From Nitrincola alkalisediminis (lineage in GTDB: Bacteria > Pseudomonadota > Gammaproteobacteria > Pseudomonadales > Balneatricaceae), in contig NZ_VYTY01000001.1 in assembly GCF_009821115.1 (NCBI RefSeq), positions 310,001 through 374,000 on the forward strand: a DNA stretch of 64,000 bases, read 5' to 3'. The notes beneath the pieces were generated by a model. It was not told the origin of the DNA and made no database searches. It was given only the letters and a program-made list of their open reading frames with translations. The first letter of the stretch is position 1. Every line of letters starts with the position of its first letter. This document shows positions 36,883 to 47,376 of the stretch, in pieces. The position numbers were made by a program, and so were the translations under genes.

Positions 36883-37538
36883 TGGATGAAAGAATCATGC
36901 AGGATACCAAGCTCATACCTCTATCAGCTTTACAGCACTTTGCTTTTTGCCCTCGCCAGTGTGCTTTGATTCATAATGAGCAGGTCTGGGCTGAAAACTT
37001 CCTCACAGCTCAGGGACAACAACTCCATAGCCGAGTAGATAGTGGTGAACCTGAAACCCGTAAAGGTGTGAGATTTGAGAGGGGCGTGCAGGTGGCTGCT
37101 CACTCTTTGGGTCTGATTGGTAAGATGGATTTGCTAGAAAAAGATACTTCAACTGGGCAGCTCACCCCTGTTGAATATAAACGCGGAAGACCCAAGCCAA
37201 CTGACTTGGATGAGATTCAACTTTGTGCCCAGGCGCTTTGTTTAGAGGAAATGACAGGGCAAGTTGTTAAGGAAGGAGCTCTTTGGTATCACCAAACTAG
37301 GCATCGTCATCCCGTACATATTAGCGATAAGTTGCGGCAGCGAACAATGGAAGTTATTACTGCTGTTGCGCAATTATTTGCTAGTGGTCAAACACCACCA
37401 GCAAAGTACGAAAAAAAGTGTGATGCCTGCAGTCTATTTGATTTATGTAATCCTAAAGTCCTGCAAAAAGACTCGAGCAGACGGTATATAGAGCAACTAT
37501 TCGCAGAGGAGTTACCGGATGAAAAGGCTCCAGAATAG
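36882..37538 (+). CDS. cas4: CRISPR-associated exonuclease Cas4
   Basis: 218 residues. RecB-type nuclease motifs: IGKMDLLEKD, then PVEYKRGRPK (Asp/Glu-x-Lys) and a QLCAQALCLEE helix. Fe-S cluster cysteines are present: Cys23 (with Cys27) in FAFCPRQCALI and Cys180, Cys183, Cys189 in KCDACSLFDLCNP. Cas4 trims prespacers and fixes PAM orientation with Cas1-Cas2. The start overlaps the antitoxin stop (TGATG); ATG 36897 is an alternative start with the same consequence. It overlaps the cas1 start by 20 bp. Confidence 0.93.
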   Translation: MDERIMQDTKLIPLSALQHFAFCPRQCALIHNEQVWAENFLTAQGQQLHSRVDSGEPETRKGVRFERGVQVAAHSLGLIGKMDLLEKDTSTGQLTPVEYKRGRPKPTDLDEIQLCAQALCLEEMTGQVVKEGALWYHQTRHRHPVHISDKLRQRTMEVITAVAQLFASGQTPPAKYEKKCDACSLFDLCNPKVLQKDSSRRYIEQLFAEELPDEKAPE

Positions 37539-38535
37539 CCTCTATATTAATACACAGGGCGCGTACCTTCATAAAGAGCGAGAAACTCTGGTGGTTGATA
37601 TTGCTAAAGAGAAGGTACTGCAGCTTCCTATTCATTCTATCAGTGGAATCTTTTGTTTCGGTAATGTGATGGTTTCTCCTCAAGTGATGGGTTTTTGCGG
37701 TGAGCGTGGAGTCAATTTAGCTTTTTTCACTGAGTACGGTCGTTTTCTTGCTCGGGTTCAGGGACGGCAAACTGGTAATGTGCTGTTACGTCGTTCACAG
37801 TACAAATATGCTGATACGAGAGCTACTGAGATTGCACGGACTTTGGTTGCAGCTAAAATTCAGTCGCAAAGACAAATACTACAACGTCATCAGAGAAATT
37901 ATGGCAAGCAAGATGATGTTAACCAAACTATTGCCTTGCTCAAAAGTACTGTTGAAAGATTAAAAATTGCAAAGGATTTAGATATTATCCGTGGTTTAGA
38001 AGGGGATGCAGCTGCACGTTATTTTTCTGTATTTAACCATCTAATCACTGAAAAATCAGGAGACTTTAACTTTATACAGCGGACAAGAAGGCCGCCAACC
38101 GATCCCGTTAATGCATTACTCTCATTTTTCTACGCTATTGTGGGAAATGATATTAGTGCGGCTTTACAAGGGGTAGGGCTTGATCCCCAAGTTGGTTTTC
38201 TTCATCGGGATCGACCTGGTAGAGATAGCTTGGCCCAAGATATCTTAGAAGAGTTTCGAGCTTACATTGTTGATCGTTTGGTTTTGACTTTAATCAATCG
38301 CCAACAGATCAAAGCTGCCGATTTTATTTATGAGGCCAGCGGTGCTGTCAAGCTTAAGGACACCGCACGAAAAGTAGTCCTTCAGGAGTTCCAAGCAAGA
38401 AAGCAGAAAACCATCATACATCCATATCTAAAAGAGGAAATACCCTTGGGCTTGCTGCCACACGCGCAAGCGTTGTTACTTGCGAGACACTTGCGTGGTG
38501 ACTTAGAGTATTACCCGCCATTTCTGGCTCGATAA
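37519..38535 (+). CDS. cas1: CRISPR-associated endonuclease Cas1 (type I-C)
   Basis: 338 residues. Integrase active-site segments are intact: Glu in LEGDAAARYFSVFN, and His/Asp in FLHRDRPGRDSLAQDILEEFR. The N-terminal beta domain begins NSLYINTQGAYLHKE as in Cas1c. GAGGAG lies upstream of ATG 37519 inside the cas4 end. Confidence 0.95.
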   Translation: MKRLQNSLYINTQGAYLHKERETLVVDIAKEKVLQLPIHSISGIFCFGNVMVSPQVMGFCGERGVNLAFFTEYGRFLARVQGRQTGNVLLRRSQYKYADTRATEIARTLVAAKIQSQRQILQRHQRNYGKQDDVNQTIALLKSTVERLKIAKDLDIIRGLEGDAAARYFSVFNHLITEKSGDFNFIQRTRRPPTDPVNALLSFFYAIVGNDISAALQGVGLDPQVGFLHRDRPGRDSLAQDILEEFRAYIVDRLVLTLINRQQIKAADFIYEASGAVKLKDTARKVVLQEFQARKQKTIIHPYLKEEIPLGLLPHAQALLLARHLRGDLEYYPPFLAR

Positions 38536-38555
38536 AACATTTAAAGGAGTTCAAA

Positions 38556-38849
38556 ATGTTGGTGTTGGTTACGTATGATGTATCCTTTGATGATCCAAAT
38601 GGACCAGCAAGGCTTAGAAGGATTGCCAAAATATGCGAAGACTTCGGTACGCGAGTCCAATACTCTGTTTTTGAGTGTGATTTAGAGCCTGATCAGTGGG
38701 TGAGACTAAAAGCTCGACTACTGGATACTTACGATGAAGCAGTGGATAGTTTGCGTTTTTATATGCTTGGTAAAAACTGGCGTAGAAAAATCGAACATCA
38801 TGGTGCGAAGGCTGCTCTTGATTTGTTTAAGTCCCCCTTAATTATTTAA
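38556..38849 (+). CDS. cas2: CRISPR-associated protein Cas2
   Basis: 97 residues. Ferredoxin-like fold starting MLVLVTYDVSFDDPNG with the conserved aspartate, RLRRIAKICEDFGTRVQYSV-like helix/strand and the FECDLEPDQW segment typical of type I-C Cas2. AAAGGAG Shine-Dalgarno. Last cas gene; the leader follows at once. Confidence 0.95.
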   Translation: MLVLVTYDVSFDDPNGPARLRRIAKICEDFGTRVQYSVFECDLEPDQWVRLKARLLDTYDEAVDSLRFYMLGKNWRRKIEHHGAKAALDLFKSPLII

Positions 38850-39024
38850 GCGCTAACCTCTAGTTCTCATAAATTAGCCGCTAGGTTAGCGTTTAGTTAA
38901 TTATATGATATTTATGTGTTTTTTAGACCTTCTGTGTTTTGTTAATCAACTTAATTAGAGCTTCACTGGTGTTAGCGTAAATATCCGCTATAGGATATGA
39001 TTTACGTGTCTTTGAGAGAAGGCA
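38850..39024 (+). promoter_or_regulatory. CRISPR leader with two inverted repeats
   Basis: AT-rich 175-bp leader between cas2 and the first repeat. CGCTAACCT (38851-38859) and its complement (38883-38891) form a hairpin right after cas2, a possible operon terminator. A second, imperfect repeat (38976-38986 and 38993-39006, CGTAAATATCC facing GGATATGATTTACG) ends 18 bp before the first repeat and may be a leader-anchoring or promoter element. Confidence 0.6.
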
Positions 39025-41491
<2,467 letters not shown>

Positions 41492-41589
41492 GATTAGCTC
41501 CTATACTTCTAATTGCTGCAGGTCTATAGCACTCCGAGGTGCGCCCAAAGAGCCTGCGCGGGGTGGAACGGCGGGGCGATCCACCCTCA

Positions 41590-41702
41590 CTATTCCTCTC
41601 GTCTGTATAGCAAAATCCCTTCCCGCTGACTTTCCATGTACGCTTCACGATTAAGCAAAACCTGCCCTTTGTTCACTCGCTTGGGCGTAAAGGCTGTATT
41701 AC
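41590..41702 (-). pseudogene. C-terminal gene fragment of possible phage origin
   Basis: An open frame of about 37 codons ends at TAG 41590-41592 (NTAFTPKRVNKGQVLLNREA, then YMESQREGILLYRREE). Its upstream part is cut at a TTAC motif by the IS200/IS605 element. It precedes the gpG fragment by about 100 bp on the same strand, which fits a phage structural gene, but I do not recognise the family. The 100 bp between holds no other frame. Confidence 0.35.
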
Positions 41703-41787
41703 CTGACCACGCGCCCTGACCAAAAAGCACAACAAGCCCCGTACTTTTAGTGTGGGGAAGGATAGCGCTGGGAGGCGGCAGCCTCCC

Positions 41788-42204
41788 TTAATGTGGTCGG
41801 GTTTGCTGCTCAATATATTGTCGAATGACTGAGATGGGCGCACCACCAACGCTACCAGCGTAGTAGCTTGGACTCCAGAGTGCGTTTTTCATATACGCTG
41901 GTTTAATTAACTCAGGGTGCAGTTGCTTGAGCCTCCGACTCGACACCCCTTTCAGGCTATTCACCAGTTTTGATATGGATACTTTCGGCGGAAAGTTTAC
42001 GAGAAGATGAACATGGTCCTTCTCGCCATTAAACTCCACTAACTCTGTTTCAAAGTTCGCACACACACTGCGAAAGATACTTTCCAGCGACCTGAGATGT
42101 TCATCAGTGAACACCGCACCACGGTACTTTGTGATAAATACCAAATGTGCATGTAGATCAAAAACGCAGTGCCTGCCTGTTCTGTAAGGGTTGTTTTCTT
42201 TCAT
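41788..42204 (-). CDS. tnpA: IS200/IS605 family Y1 transposase TnpA
   Basis: 138 residues from ATG 42204 (an upstream in-frame extension to 42291 crosses the tnpB remnant and is rejected). HUH motif at His64/His66 in EKDHVHLLVNFPP and the catalytic tyrosine at Tyr130 in VIRQYIEQQ. The N-terminus (RTGRHCVFDLHAHLVFITKY) is classic. It excises and inserts single-stranded DNA at hairpins. All catalytic residues look intact, so the element could still move. Confidence 0.93.
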   Translation of the reverse strand: MKENNPYRTGRHCVFDLHAHLVFITKYRGAVFTDEHLRSLESIFRSVCANFETELVEFNGEKDHVHLLVNFPPKVSISKLVNSLKGVSSRRLKQLHPELIKPAYMKNALWSPSYYAGSVGGAPISVIRQYIEQQTRPH

Positions 42205-42216
42205 AGACCAATTATA

Positions 42217-42326
42217 TGGACTTGCACTGAGTGTGGTGTCACTCAAGACCGCGACGTTAACGCGGCCAGGAATATTCTCGCGCTCGGGCATGGGCGCCCT
42301 GTAGAGGGAATCCCCGTGCTTTAGCG
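42217..42326 (+). pseudogene. tnpB: 3' remnant of tnpB (RNA-guided nuclease of IS605)
   Basis: The plus strand encodes WTCTECGVTQDRDVNAARNI then LALGHGRPVEGIPVL and a stop (TAG 42324-42326). It is the C-terminal CxxC half zinc knuckle and the last RuvC acidic motif (DRDVNAARNIL) of TnpB. Everything upstream is missing and the fragment begins 13 bp from the tnpA start, so it cannot encode a nuclease. The retained stretch is the region that in intact elements overlaps the omega (right-end) RNA. Confidence 0.85.
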
Positions 42327-42417
42327 CGGGAAGGATGTCAATTTGTCAGCACTTAATTTGGTTGAGTGTGTAGCTTGTGCAAATAGAGTGATCTAGCTAT
42401 TTGGCTATGCCTGATGC

Positions 42418-42440
42418 AAAAAAGCCCCATAAAGGGGCTT
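42418..42440 (-). terminator. rho-independent terminator of the second toxin-antitoxin operon
   Basis: On the minus strand AAGCCCC-TTTAT-GGGGCTT is followed by a run of six Ts (read as the As at 42418-42423), eight bases after the antitoxin stop. Textbook intrinsic terminator. Confidence 0.88.
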
Positions 42441-42447
42441 GATTTGA

Positions 42448-42894
42448 TTACGCGCATTTTTGGGTAGGTTGCCATCCTTGATCAGTTTCCTCCAAATCAA
42501 TTTCCAACTCATGAATTTGTCGATCCAAGTTGGCAAGCTTACTAAGTAAGCCCGCGATAGGCTCTTCGTTAATGGACTCCATATAAAGATCTCGCAAAGC
42601 TTTATCTGCAAGAACATGAATCTTCTGTTCACCTTTCTCCCATTTTGCAATGGCTTGGTCAGTTTTGTCCATCAAACCACCAAGAGCTTTCTGAGAAAGA
42701 TCCAGTTCAACTCTGAGAAATCTAAACTCGCGGCCTGTAAGTAAACCTTCTTTAGAGACTAGGCTTTTTGCAATCACGCGATGCAGCCCATCAATATCAT
42801 GAATAGCAACACCTGTGCCATGCGCAGTGTCGGTAACTGTGTAGCCATTAGCAAGATGGATATTATTCAGTCCGCACGCTTTATAGTGATACAT
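42448..42894 (-). CDS. HTH-type (XRE/MqsA-like) antitoxin or regulator
   Basis: 148 residues. Its N-terminal domain (YHYKACGLNNIHLANGYTVTDTAHG, GVAIHDIDGLHRVIA) and its HTH (REFRFLRVELDLSQKALGGL, KTDQAIAKWEKGEQ) match small regulators often encoded beside DUF4258 proteins. ATG 42894 has a strong AGGAGG (42902-42907) and lies two bases after the DUF4258 stop; the longer frame to 42933 is less likely. Followed by a strong terminator. Probably neutralises the partner and autoregulates. Confidence 0.82.
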   Translation of the reverse strand: MYHYKACGLNNIHLANGYTVTDTAHGTGVAIHDIDGLHRVIAKSLVSKEGLLTGREFRFLRVELDLSQKALGGLMDKTDQAIAKWEKGEQKIHVLADKALRDLYMESINEEPIAGLLSKLANLDRQIHELEIDLEETDQGWQPTQKCA

Positions 42895-42896
42895 CA

Positions 42897-43238
42897 CTAT
42901 TCCTCCTGACCCCATACTGTCACTACAAGGCATGTAGTATTTTCTCGATTTACAAGCTTTGCAACCACTGTTACATTTATTCCAGCGGTCACCCTTTTTA
43001 ATTTATAACGCCAACCGCGTTCTTTATCCGAGCACCAGCGCATATCGCCAATTTGCTCACCATTCTTCAGCACATTAATAATTTGCCTCATAGAGATATC
43101 TCTTTGTATCATTCTTTCTAATGCATGATCCAAAAGGGACAAACTTTCAGTTTCTGATCCGGCAATGCGGCGTATTTCGTCACGCACACTATCCCTACTG
43201 ATGAACGGGAGTTCTATCAGTTTAGCTGTTTCCTGCAT
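42897..43238 (-). CDS. DUF4258 protein, putative toxin of a stand-alone module
   Basis: 113 residues. Core LLDHALERMIQRDISMRQII with His38 parallels the cas-embedded DUF4258 protein (HAxxRMxxRxxS pattern, then GE turn), followed by a beta-rich tail (GWRYKLKRVTAGINVTVVAK, TTCLVVTVWGQ). First gene of a two-gene operon. RNase-type toxicity is inferred from the family's toxin-antitoxin context, not from visible catalytic proof. Confidence 0.75.
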   Translation of the reverse strand: MQETAKLIELPFISRDSVRDEIRRIAGSETESLSLLDHALERMIQRDISMRQIINVLKNGEQIGDMRWCSDKERGWRYKLKRVTAGINVTVVAKLVNRENTTCLVVTVWGQEE

Positions 43239-43268
43239 CGCCTTCCTCTTTGGCAGTAATCTATACTT

Positions 43269-43296
43269 ATTATAGGTTAAGTGTGCTTATATGCAA
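43269..43296 (-). promoter_or_regulatory. sigma-70 promoter of the DUF4258 operon
   Basis: On the minus strand TTGCAT (43291-43296) and TATAAT (43269-43274) are separated by 16 bp, 31 bp upstream of the DUF4258 start. A near-consensus housekeeping promoter. Confidence 0.7.
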
Positions 43297-43607
43297 TAGG
43301 TATTGTTGGTTAGCTGGTTACATCCTGCATAATGTGACTGCTCACAACTCTAACGAGGGTTTACGCTGGATTATACTAAAGGATAGGCGAAAATAGGATG
43401 GGGCTTTCAAGGAGAGTTTTAGAGGATTGCCAAGCTTTGTTTAATATGAGTAGGCAAATATTAACCCCGCTTTATTTCACTCATTTTTATCTTTGCGGCC
43501 TGTGAATGTTACATGCACTAAAAAGATAAGGCGAAATAAAAAACGTCACGAAATTGTCACTAGATGATTATGAAAAGAATTAACGATTTATTTTTACTGC
43601 TTAATAT
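43297..43607. other. 311-bp gap between toxin-antitoxin operon and tRNA-Pro
   Basis: AT-rich, no significant open frame on either strand and no recognisable RNA. It adjoins the 3' end of the tRNA, where an integrated element would carry its attachment site. I looked for a second copy of the tRNA 3' segment within the window and did not find one. Confidence 0.4.
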
Positions 43608-43685
<78 letters not shown>

Positions 43686-43812
43686 CTCATTTCTCCATCA
43701 GGCGTTGCCTTCAAGAGGACGCAAATACTACATGAACCGAATTACAGTGTGAAGCTCTTTTTGGAATTTTTTTGCAACTCTTTGAGTTGCATAGCCAATT
43801 AAGCTTATCGTC

Positions 43813-44994
43813 TTATGCCTTAAACACCCGCCAAGCCACATACCCCGCAATCAGCCCCCAAAACGCACTGCCGACAGAGAAGAGCGTCATACCTGATGCC
43901 GTCACTAAAAAAGTGATTAAAGCGGCTTCACGGTGAGATTGCTCCTGCAGAGCCGTCGATAAGCTATTGCCAATAGTTGAAAGCAGAGCCAATCCTGCCA
44001 GTGCCAGTACCAACTCTTTAGGGAAGGAAGCCAATAACAGCGCCACCGATCCGGCTAAAAGACCCGTTAGAAGATAAAAGAATCCTGCCGCTACAGCCGC
44101 TGTATAGCGTCGTTTTTTATCAGGATGCGCATCTTCACTCATGCAAATCGCGGCGGTGATGGCGGCAAGGTTCAGTGCATAGGCACCAAAAGGGGCGAGG
44201 ACTAAAGTCGTTAGACCTGTCCAAGTAATCAAGGGCGATATGGGTGGCTCATAGCCCGCCGCTCGGATGGTCGCAATTCCTGGCATGTTTTGCGAGGCCA
44301 TCGTGACGATAAACAAGGGAATGCCCACGCTGATGAGCGCCGATAGCGAAAAACTGGGCATTGTGAACACAGGTTGTGCGATCTGCCATTCCAGCTGATT
44401 GATCGTCATCAGGCCTTGCGCCCAGGCCATGATCACACCGCCTGCCAACACCAACAAAATGGCATAGCGGGGTGCGTAACGCTTACCGACAAGATAGATG
44501 GCGAGCATCAACATTACTAGGGCAAGTTCAGATTGTGCAGATTCGAAAATCGATAAACCAAACTGAAACAGAACACCCGCAAGCATCGCATTTGCCAGTG
44601 GAATGGGGAGGTACTGCATGATTTTGGCAAACCAACCCGTGATGCCCGCCAGCGTGATTAAAATGGCGCTAAACATAAACGCGGCAATGGCCTCAGGTAG
44701 GCTGACACCATTTAAACTCGTCACCAAAAGTGCAGCGCCTGGGGTCGACCAAGCCGTTAAGATTGGTGTTCTGTAATAGAGCGTCAGCCCTAGGGTCGAA
44801 ATGCCCATGCCGATGCCGAGTGCAAAAAACCATGAGGTCATCTCGGCTGTACTGGCGCCAGCCGAAGAGGCGGCCTGAAAAATGATAACCGCTGAGCTGG
44901 TATAGCCCACCAAAATGGCGACAAAACCGGACGTCAGGGTGGATAATGAAAAATCTTTAAACAACTGTGAAGTTAGAAAATAGGGAAGTTTCAC
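43813..44994 (-). CDS. benE: benzoate/H+ symporter BenE family protein
   Basis: 393 residues with about twelve hydrophobic segments. Family landmarks: LTSGFVAILVGYTSSAVIIF, the LTLYYRTPILTAWSTPGAAL segment and PFGAYALNLAAITAAICMSEDAH. Named for benzoate uptake, but members near other genes can have other substrates. Divergent from the XRE-cupin gene at 45125, with two operator-like palindromes between, so probably regulated by it. Confidence 0.9.
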   Translation of the reverse strand: MKLPYFLTSQLFKDFSLSTLTSGFVAILVGYTSSAVIIFQAASSAGASTAEMTSWFFALGIGMGISTLGLTLYYRTPILTAWSTPGAALLVTSLNGVSLPEAIAAFMFSAILITLAGITGWFAKIMQYLPIPLANAMLAGVLFQFGLSIFESAQSELALVMLMLAIYLVGKRYAPRYAILLVLAGGVIMAWAQGLMTINQLEWQIAQPVFTMPSFSLSALISVGIPLFIVTMASQNMPGIATIRAAGYEPPISPLITWTGLTTLVLAPFGAYALNLAAITAAICMSEDAHPDKKRRYTAAVAAGFFYLLTGLLAGSVALLLASFPKELVLALAGLALLSTIGNSLSTALQEQSHREAALITFLVTASGMTLFSVGSAFWGLIAGYVAWRVFKA

Positions 44995-45051
44995 GAGGGC
45001 ACCTGTTTTTTGAAGGGCTGAAGGTCGCTATGCCAAACGAATCTGTTATAT

Positions 45052-45104
45052 TGTGCGCTATAACGCTCATTCGGTGAGCATAACACTGTGCGCTATAGCG
45101 CACA
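45052..45104. promoter_or_regulatory. tandem palindromic operators between benE and the XRE-cupin regulator
   Basis: TGTGCGCTATAGCGCACA (45087-45104) is a perfect 18-bp palindrome. A second copy with two mismatches, TGTGCGCTATAACGCTCA, lies at 45052-45069, 35 bp apart. Between them GCTCA-TTCGG-TGAGC forms a smaller repeat. The position in the divergent promoter region strongly suggests binding sites of the adjacent HTH regulator. Confidence 0.75.
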
Positions 45105-45124
45105 ATCGGGATGAGGAATTTTTT

Positions 45125-45697
45125 ATGTCAGAGCCTCCAGTATTGCAGTTAGGCCAGCGCTTGCGACAACTGCGCCAAGAACGGCAATGGAGCTTGGATG
45201 AGGCCGCTAAACACACTACAGTTAGTAAGGCCATGTTGGGTCAAATAGAACGAGGAGAGTCCAGCCCAACCCTATCGACACTCTGGAAGATCGCAACTGG
45301 GTTTCATCTGTCTTTTACAGCCTTGGTAACGGACTTATCAGTTGCCTCTACTGAGCCAAATCCTAAGGCATCAAATCGCGTGATCTCTGACGATAGGGGA
45401 ATAGACGTCGTCACCTTGTTTCCTTATGATCCATTGGTTGGCTTCGAGGTTATGTATTTACGATTGGAGCCAGGCAGTCAAACCCAATCTGACCCCCATG
45501 AAGAGGGTGTTCTAGAACATTTGATGATCTTGGAAGGTGAATTGGAGCTCTTTATCGATGGCGCTTGGATTCGGCTGAAGCAAGGGGATAGAGTGAAGTT
45601 TGCAGGCGATCAGTTTCATGTGTATCGCAACTCAGGCGAGACGCCTGTCGTGTTTCATGACATTATTCATTATGCAAAATCAAGTTGTAGGTCTTAG
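45125..45697 (+). CDS. XRE-family regulator with cupin sensor domain
   Basis: 190 residues from ATG 45125 (GAGGAA upstream); the frame extends back to 45053 but through the operator region. HTH_3 domain (LGQRLRQLRQERQWSLDEAA, KHTTVSKAMLGQIERGESSP, TLSTLWKIATG) followed by a cupin barrel (GSQTQSDPHEEGVLEHLMIL, EGELELFIDGAWIRLKQGD, FHVYRNSGETP). The cupin presumably binds a small effector. Probable repressor of benE and itself. Confidence 0.9.
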   Translation: MSEPPVLQLGQRLRQLRQERQWSLDEAAKHTTVSKAMLGQIERGESSPTLSTLWKIATGFHLSFTALVTDLSVASTEPNPKASNRVISDDRGIDVVTLFPYDPLVGFEVMYLRLEPGSQTQSDPHEEGVLEHLMILEGELELFIDGAWIRLKQGDRVKFAGDQFHVYRNSGETPVVFHDIIHYAKSSCRS

Positions 45698-45707
45698 AGG
45701 GGCGATT

Positions 45708-45983
45708 ATGAGCAAACTCTGTTTACATCTCATCATCAGTGGCCGAGTGCAAGGTGTCTGGTTTCGGCGTTTCACGCAGGAACACGCCCAGCTTAATAAT
45801 GTGACGGGCTGGGTAAAAAACTTGCCGGATGGTTCCGTCGAAGCCTTGCTCTGTGGGGATGAGCAAAATGTGCGTCATGTCGAAACCTGGTTGAGTAAAG
45901 GTCCAGAGTTGGCAAATGTTGCAGACATTCAAGCACGGCAACAGGCGATGGATGAGTCCTTTACATGCTTCGAGATACGTTAA
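45708..45983 (+). CDS. acyP: acylphosphatase
   Basis: 91 residues. Signature GRVQGVWFRRFTQEHA (catalytic Arg) and GWVKNLPDGSVEALLCG (catalytic Asn). Hydrolyses acyl phosphates. The long in-frame upstream extension overlaps the previous gene and is rejected. Overlaps the sirtuin gene by one base (TAATG). Confidence 0.93.
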   Translation: MSKLCLHLIISGRVQGVWFRRFTQEHAQLNNVTGWVKNLPDGSVEALLCGDEQNVRHVETWLSKGPELANVADIQARQQAMDESFTCFEIR

Positions 45984-46690
45984 TGCAGTATAGGAATATT
46001 GTTGTTTTGACGGGAGCGGGTATTTCCGCAGAGTCTGGCATTAAAACCTTCCGCGATTCGAATGGGCTCTGGGAAGAGCATCGTATTGAAGATGTGGCAA
46101 CGCCAGAAGGTTTTGCTCGCGATCCTGAGTTGGTGTATCAGTTTTATAACCAGCGTCGGGCCCAATTGAAGCAGGCCGAGATTAAGCCGAATGCAGCACA
46201 CTTGGCATTGGCGGAGTTTGAGCAACGCCATGTCAGTATGGGAGGACGTTTTACGTTAATTACGCAAAATGTCGATAACCTGCATCAGCGAGCCGGGAGT
46301 TTAAATATACTGACGATGCATGGCGAATTGCAAAGTGCGTTGTGTTTAACCTCGGGCAAAGCTCAGGCATGGACTGAGGACTTAACGAGCCAGGATCGCT
46401 GCTCATGCTGCCAGCCTCCCAGTGCCATGCGGCCTAATATCGTTTGGTTTGGTGAGGTGCCGTATGGCTTGGACGAGTGCTTTGAATGCGTAAGTGAATC
46501 CGATGTATTTATCTCTATTGGCACCTCTGGCAAGGTGTATCCCGCCGCTGGCTTTATGTCGGTAGCGAAGACTGCCGGTGCTCATACGGTTGAGCTAAAT
46601 ATGGAGCAAACAAGCCATACCTTTGATGAGGGAATGTATGGTCCCGCTTCAAAAGTGGTTGTCGAGTATCTTAACTCCATTCGCATATAA
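45983..46690 (+). CDS. cobB: SIR2-family NAD-dependent protein deacylase, CobB-type
   Basis: About 235 residues. NAD-binding LTGAGISAESGIKTFRD, catalytic His in the TQNVDNLHQRAGS/MHGEL region, C-x2-C pair (CSCC) as a reduced zinc motif, and RPNIVWFGEVPYGL. The FYNQRR segment supplies the Tyr-x-x-Arg pair associated with desuccinylase/demalonylase activity. ATG 45983 overlaps the acylphosphatase stop and gives the usual short N-terminus; ATG 45965 is possible. Confidence 0.88.
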   Translation: MQYRNIVVLTGAGISAESGIKTFRDSNGLWEEHRIEDVATPEGFARDPELVYQFYNQRRAQLKQAEIKPNAAHLALAEFEQRHVSMGGRFTLITQNVDNLHQRAGSLNILTMHGELQSALCLTSGKAQAWTEDLTSQDRCSCCQPPSAMRPNIVWFGEVPYGLDECFECVSESDVFISIGTSGKVYPAAGFMSVAKTAGAHTVELNMEQTSHTFDEGMYGPASKVVVEYLNSIRI

Positions 46691-46746
46691 AGGAGTCAGC
46701 GCAAGATGAGCTGTTGATCATGACAACTCATCCTGCCGCTTGGAAA

Positions 46747-47376
46747 TTATGCTAAAACCGACGGGTTTAAGCTGTATGTGCAGGTGATCGATGCGGAGTC
46801 AATGATATGGGGCTGAATCGCGGCTAGGAGATCAGCACCTTTTGCTGCCCCTTTCAGATCAATCGACGCCGTATTCAAGGCATAGACGGTAAACACATAA
46901 TGATGCAGGCGCTCATCATTCCACGGCGGGCAAGGGCCATCGTACCCAAAATACTGACCTTCCATTTGTTCATCACCTGCAAACCAGGCGGTATAGTCAT
47001 TCAAACCATGATGCATGCCTTCAAGGGCGTTTGGACCGGGTTTTCCACGAGGCGTAACCCCTTGGCAATGTGTACCTTCCTGTATTTCTGAGGTGGAAGC
47101 TGGAATATTCCAAAGTAACCAATGGTAGAAATCGACGCGGGGCAAATCCTTAGGCACTGTTTGACCTTCTTTATTGACCTGATCTCCTTGGCTAGGCACA
47201 TCAATATCATGACAGATAATCGCAAACGAGAGCGTACCTTCAGGCACATCGCTCCATGCTAAATGTGGATTTTCGTTATCGGATAGGGTGATTGGGCTAT
47301 CTGATGCAATTTTAGCAAACGCAAATTTCTCGGGAATAGCATGACCTTCTTGAAGGCTTAAACTCGTTAACTTCAT
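46747..47376 (-). CDS. YbhB/YbcL family (Raf kinase inhibitor-like, PEBP) protein
   Basis: 209 residues. Motifs: NPHLAWSDVPEGTLSFAIIC, HDIDVP, DFYHWLLWNIPA, GPNALEGMHHGLNDYTAWF, YFGYDGPCPPWNDERLHHYV. Homologues of phosphatidylethanolamine-binding proteins; bacterial role unknown. No signal peptide. Convergent with cobB. Confidence 0.9.
   Translation of the reverse strand: MKLTSLSLQEGHAIPEKFAFAKIASDSPITLSDNENPHLAWSDVPEGTLSFAIICHDIDVPSQGDQVNKEGQTVPKDLPRVDFYHWLLWNIPASTSEIQEGTHCQGVTPRGKPGPNALEGMHHGLNDYTAWFAGDEQMEGQYFGYDGPCPPWNDERLHHYVFTVYALNTASIDLKGAAKGADLLAAIQPHIIDSASITCTYSLNPSVLA

Larger units (their letters stand above)
41703..42341. mobile_element. IS200/IS605-family element with tnpA and tnpB 3' remnant
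   Basis: About 639 bp. The left boundary is TTAC (41699-41702), the target tetranucleotide seen with IS608-type elements, and the right end is TCAA (42338-42341) following a hairpin CCCGTGC-TTTA-GCGCGGG (42314-42331). A similar sequence in the same orientation lies near the left end (CCCCGTACTTTTAGTGTGGG at 41736-41755). tnpA points left and a tnpB C-terminal remnant points right, the divergent IS605 layout with most of tnpB deleted. Exact ends are inferred from motifs. Confidence 0.65.

Noticed and set aside
41492-41589. Additional phage gene between the two fragments
   Set aside because: About 100 bp without a coherent frame on either strand.
42205-42291. N-terminal extension of TnpA
   Set aside because: It runs antisense through the tnpB remnant and adds residues not found in Y1 transposases.
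45600-45707. Longer acylphosphatase beginning at 45600
   Set aside because: The extension lies inside the upstream regulator gene in another frame; the 91-residue product from 45708 is the family length.
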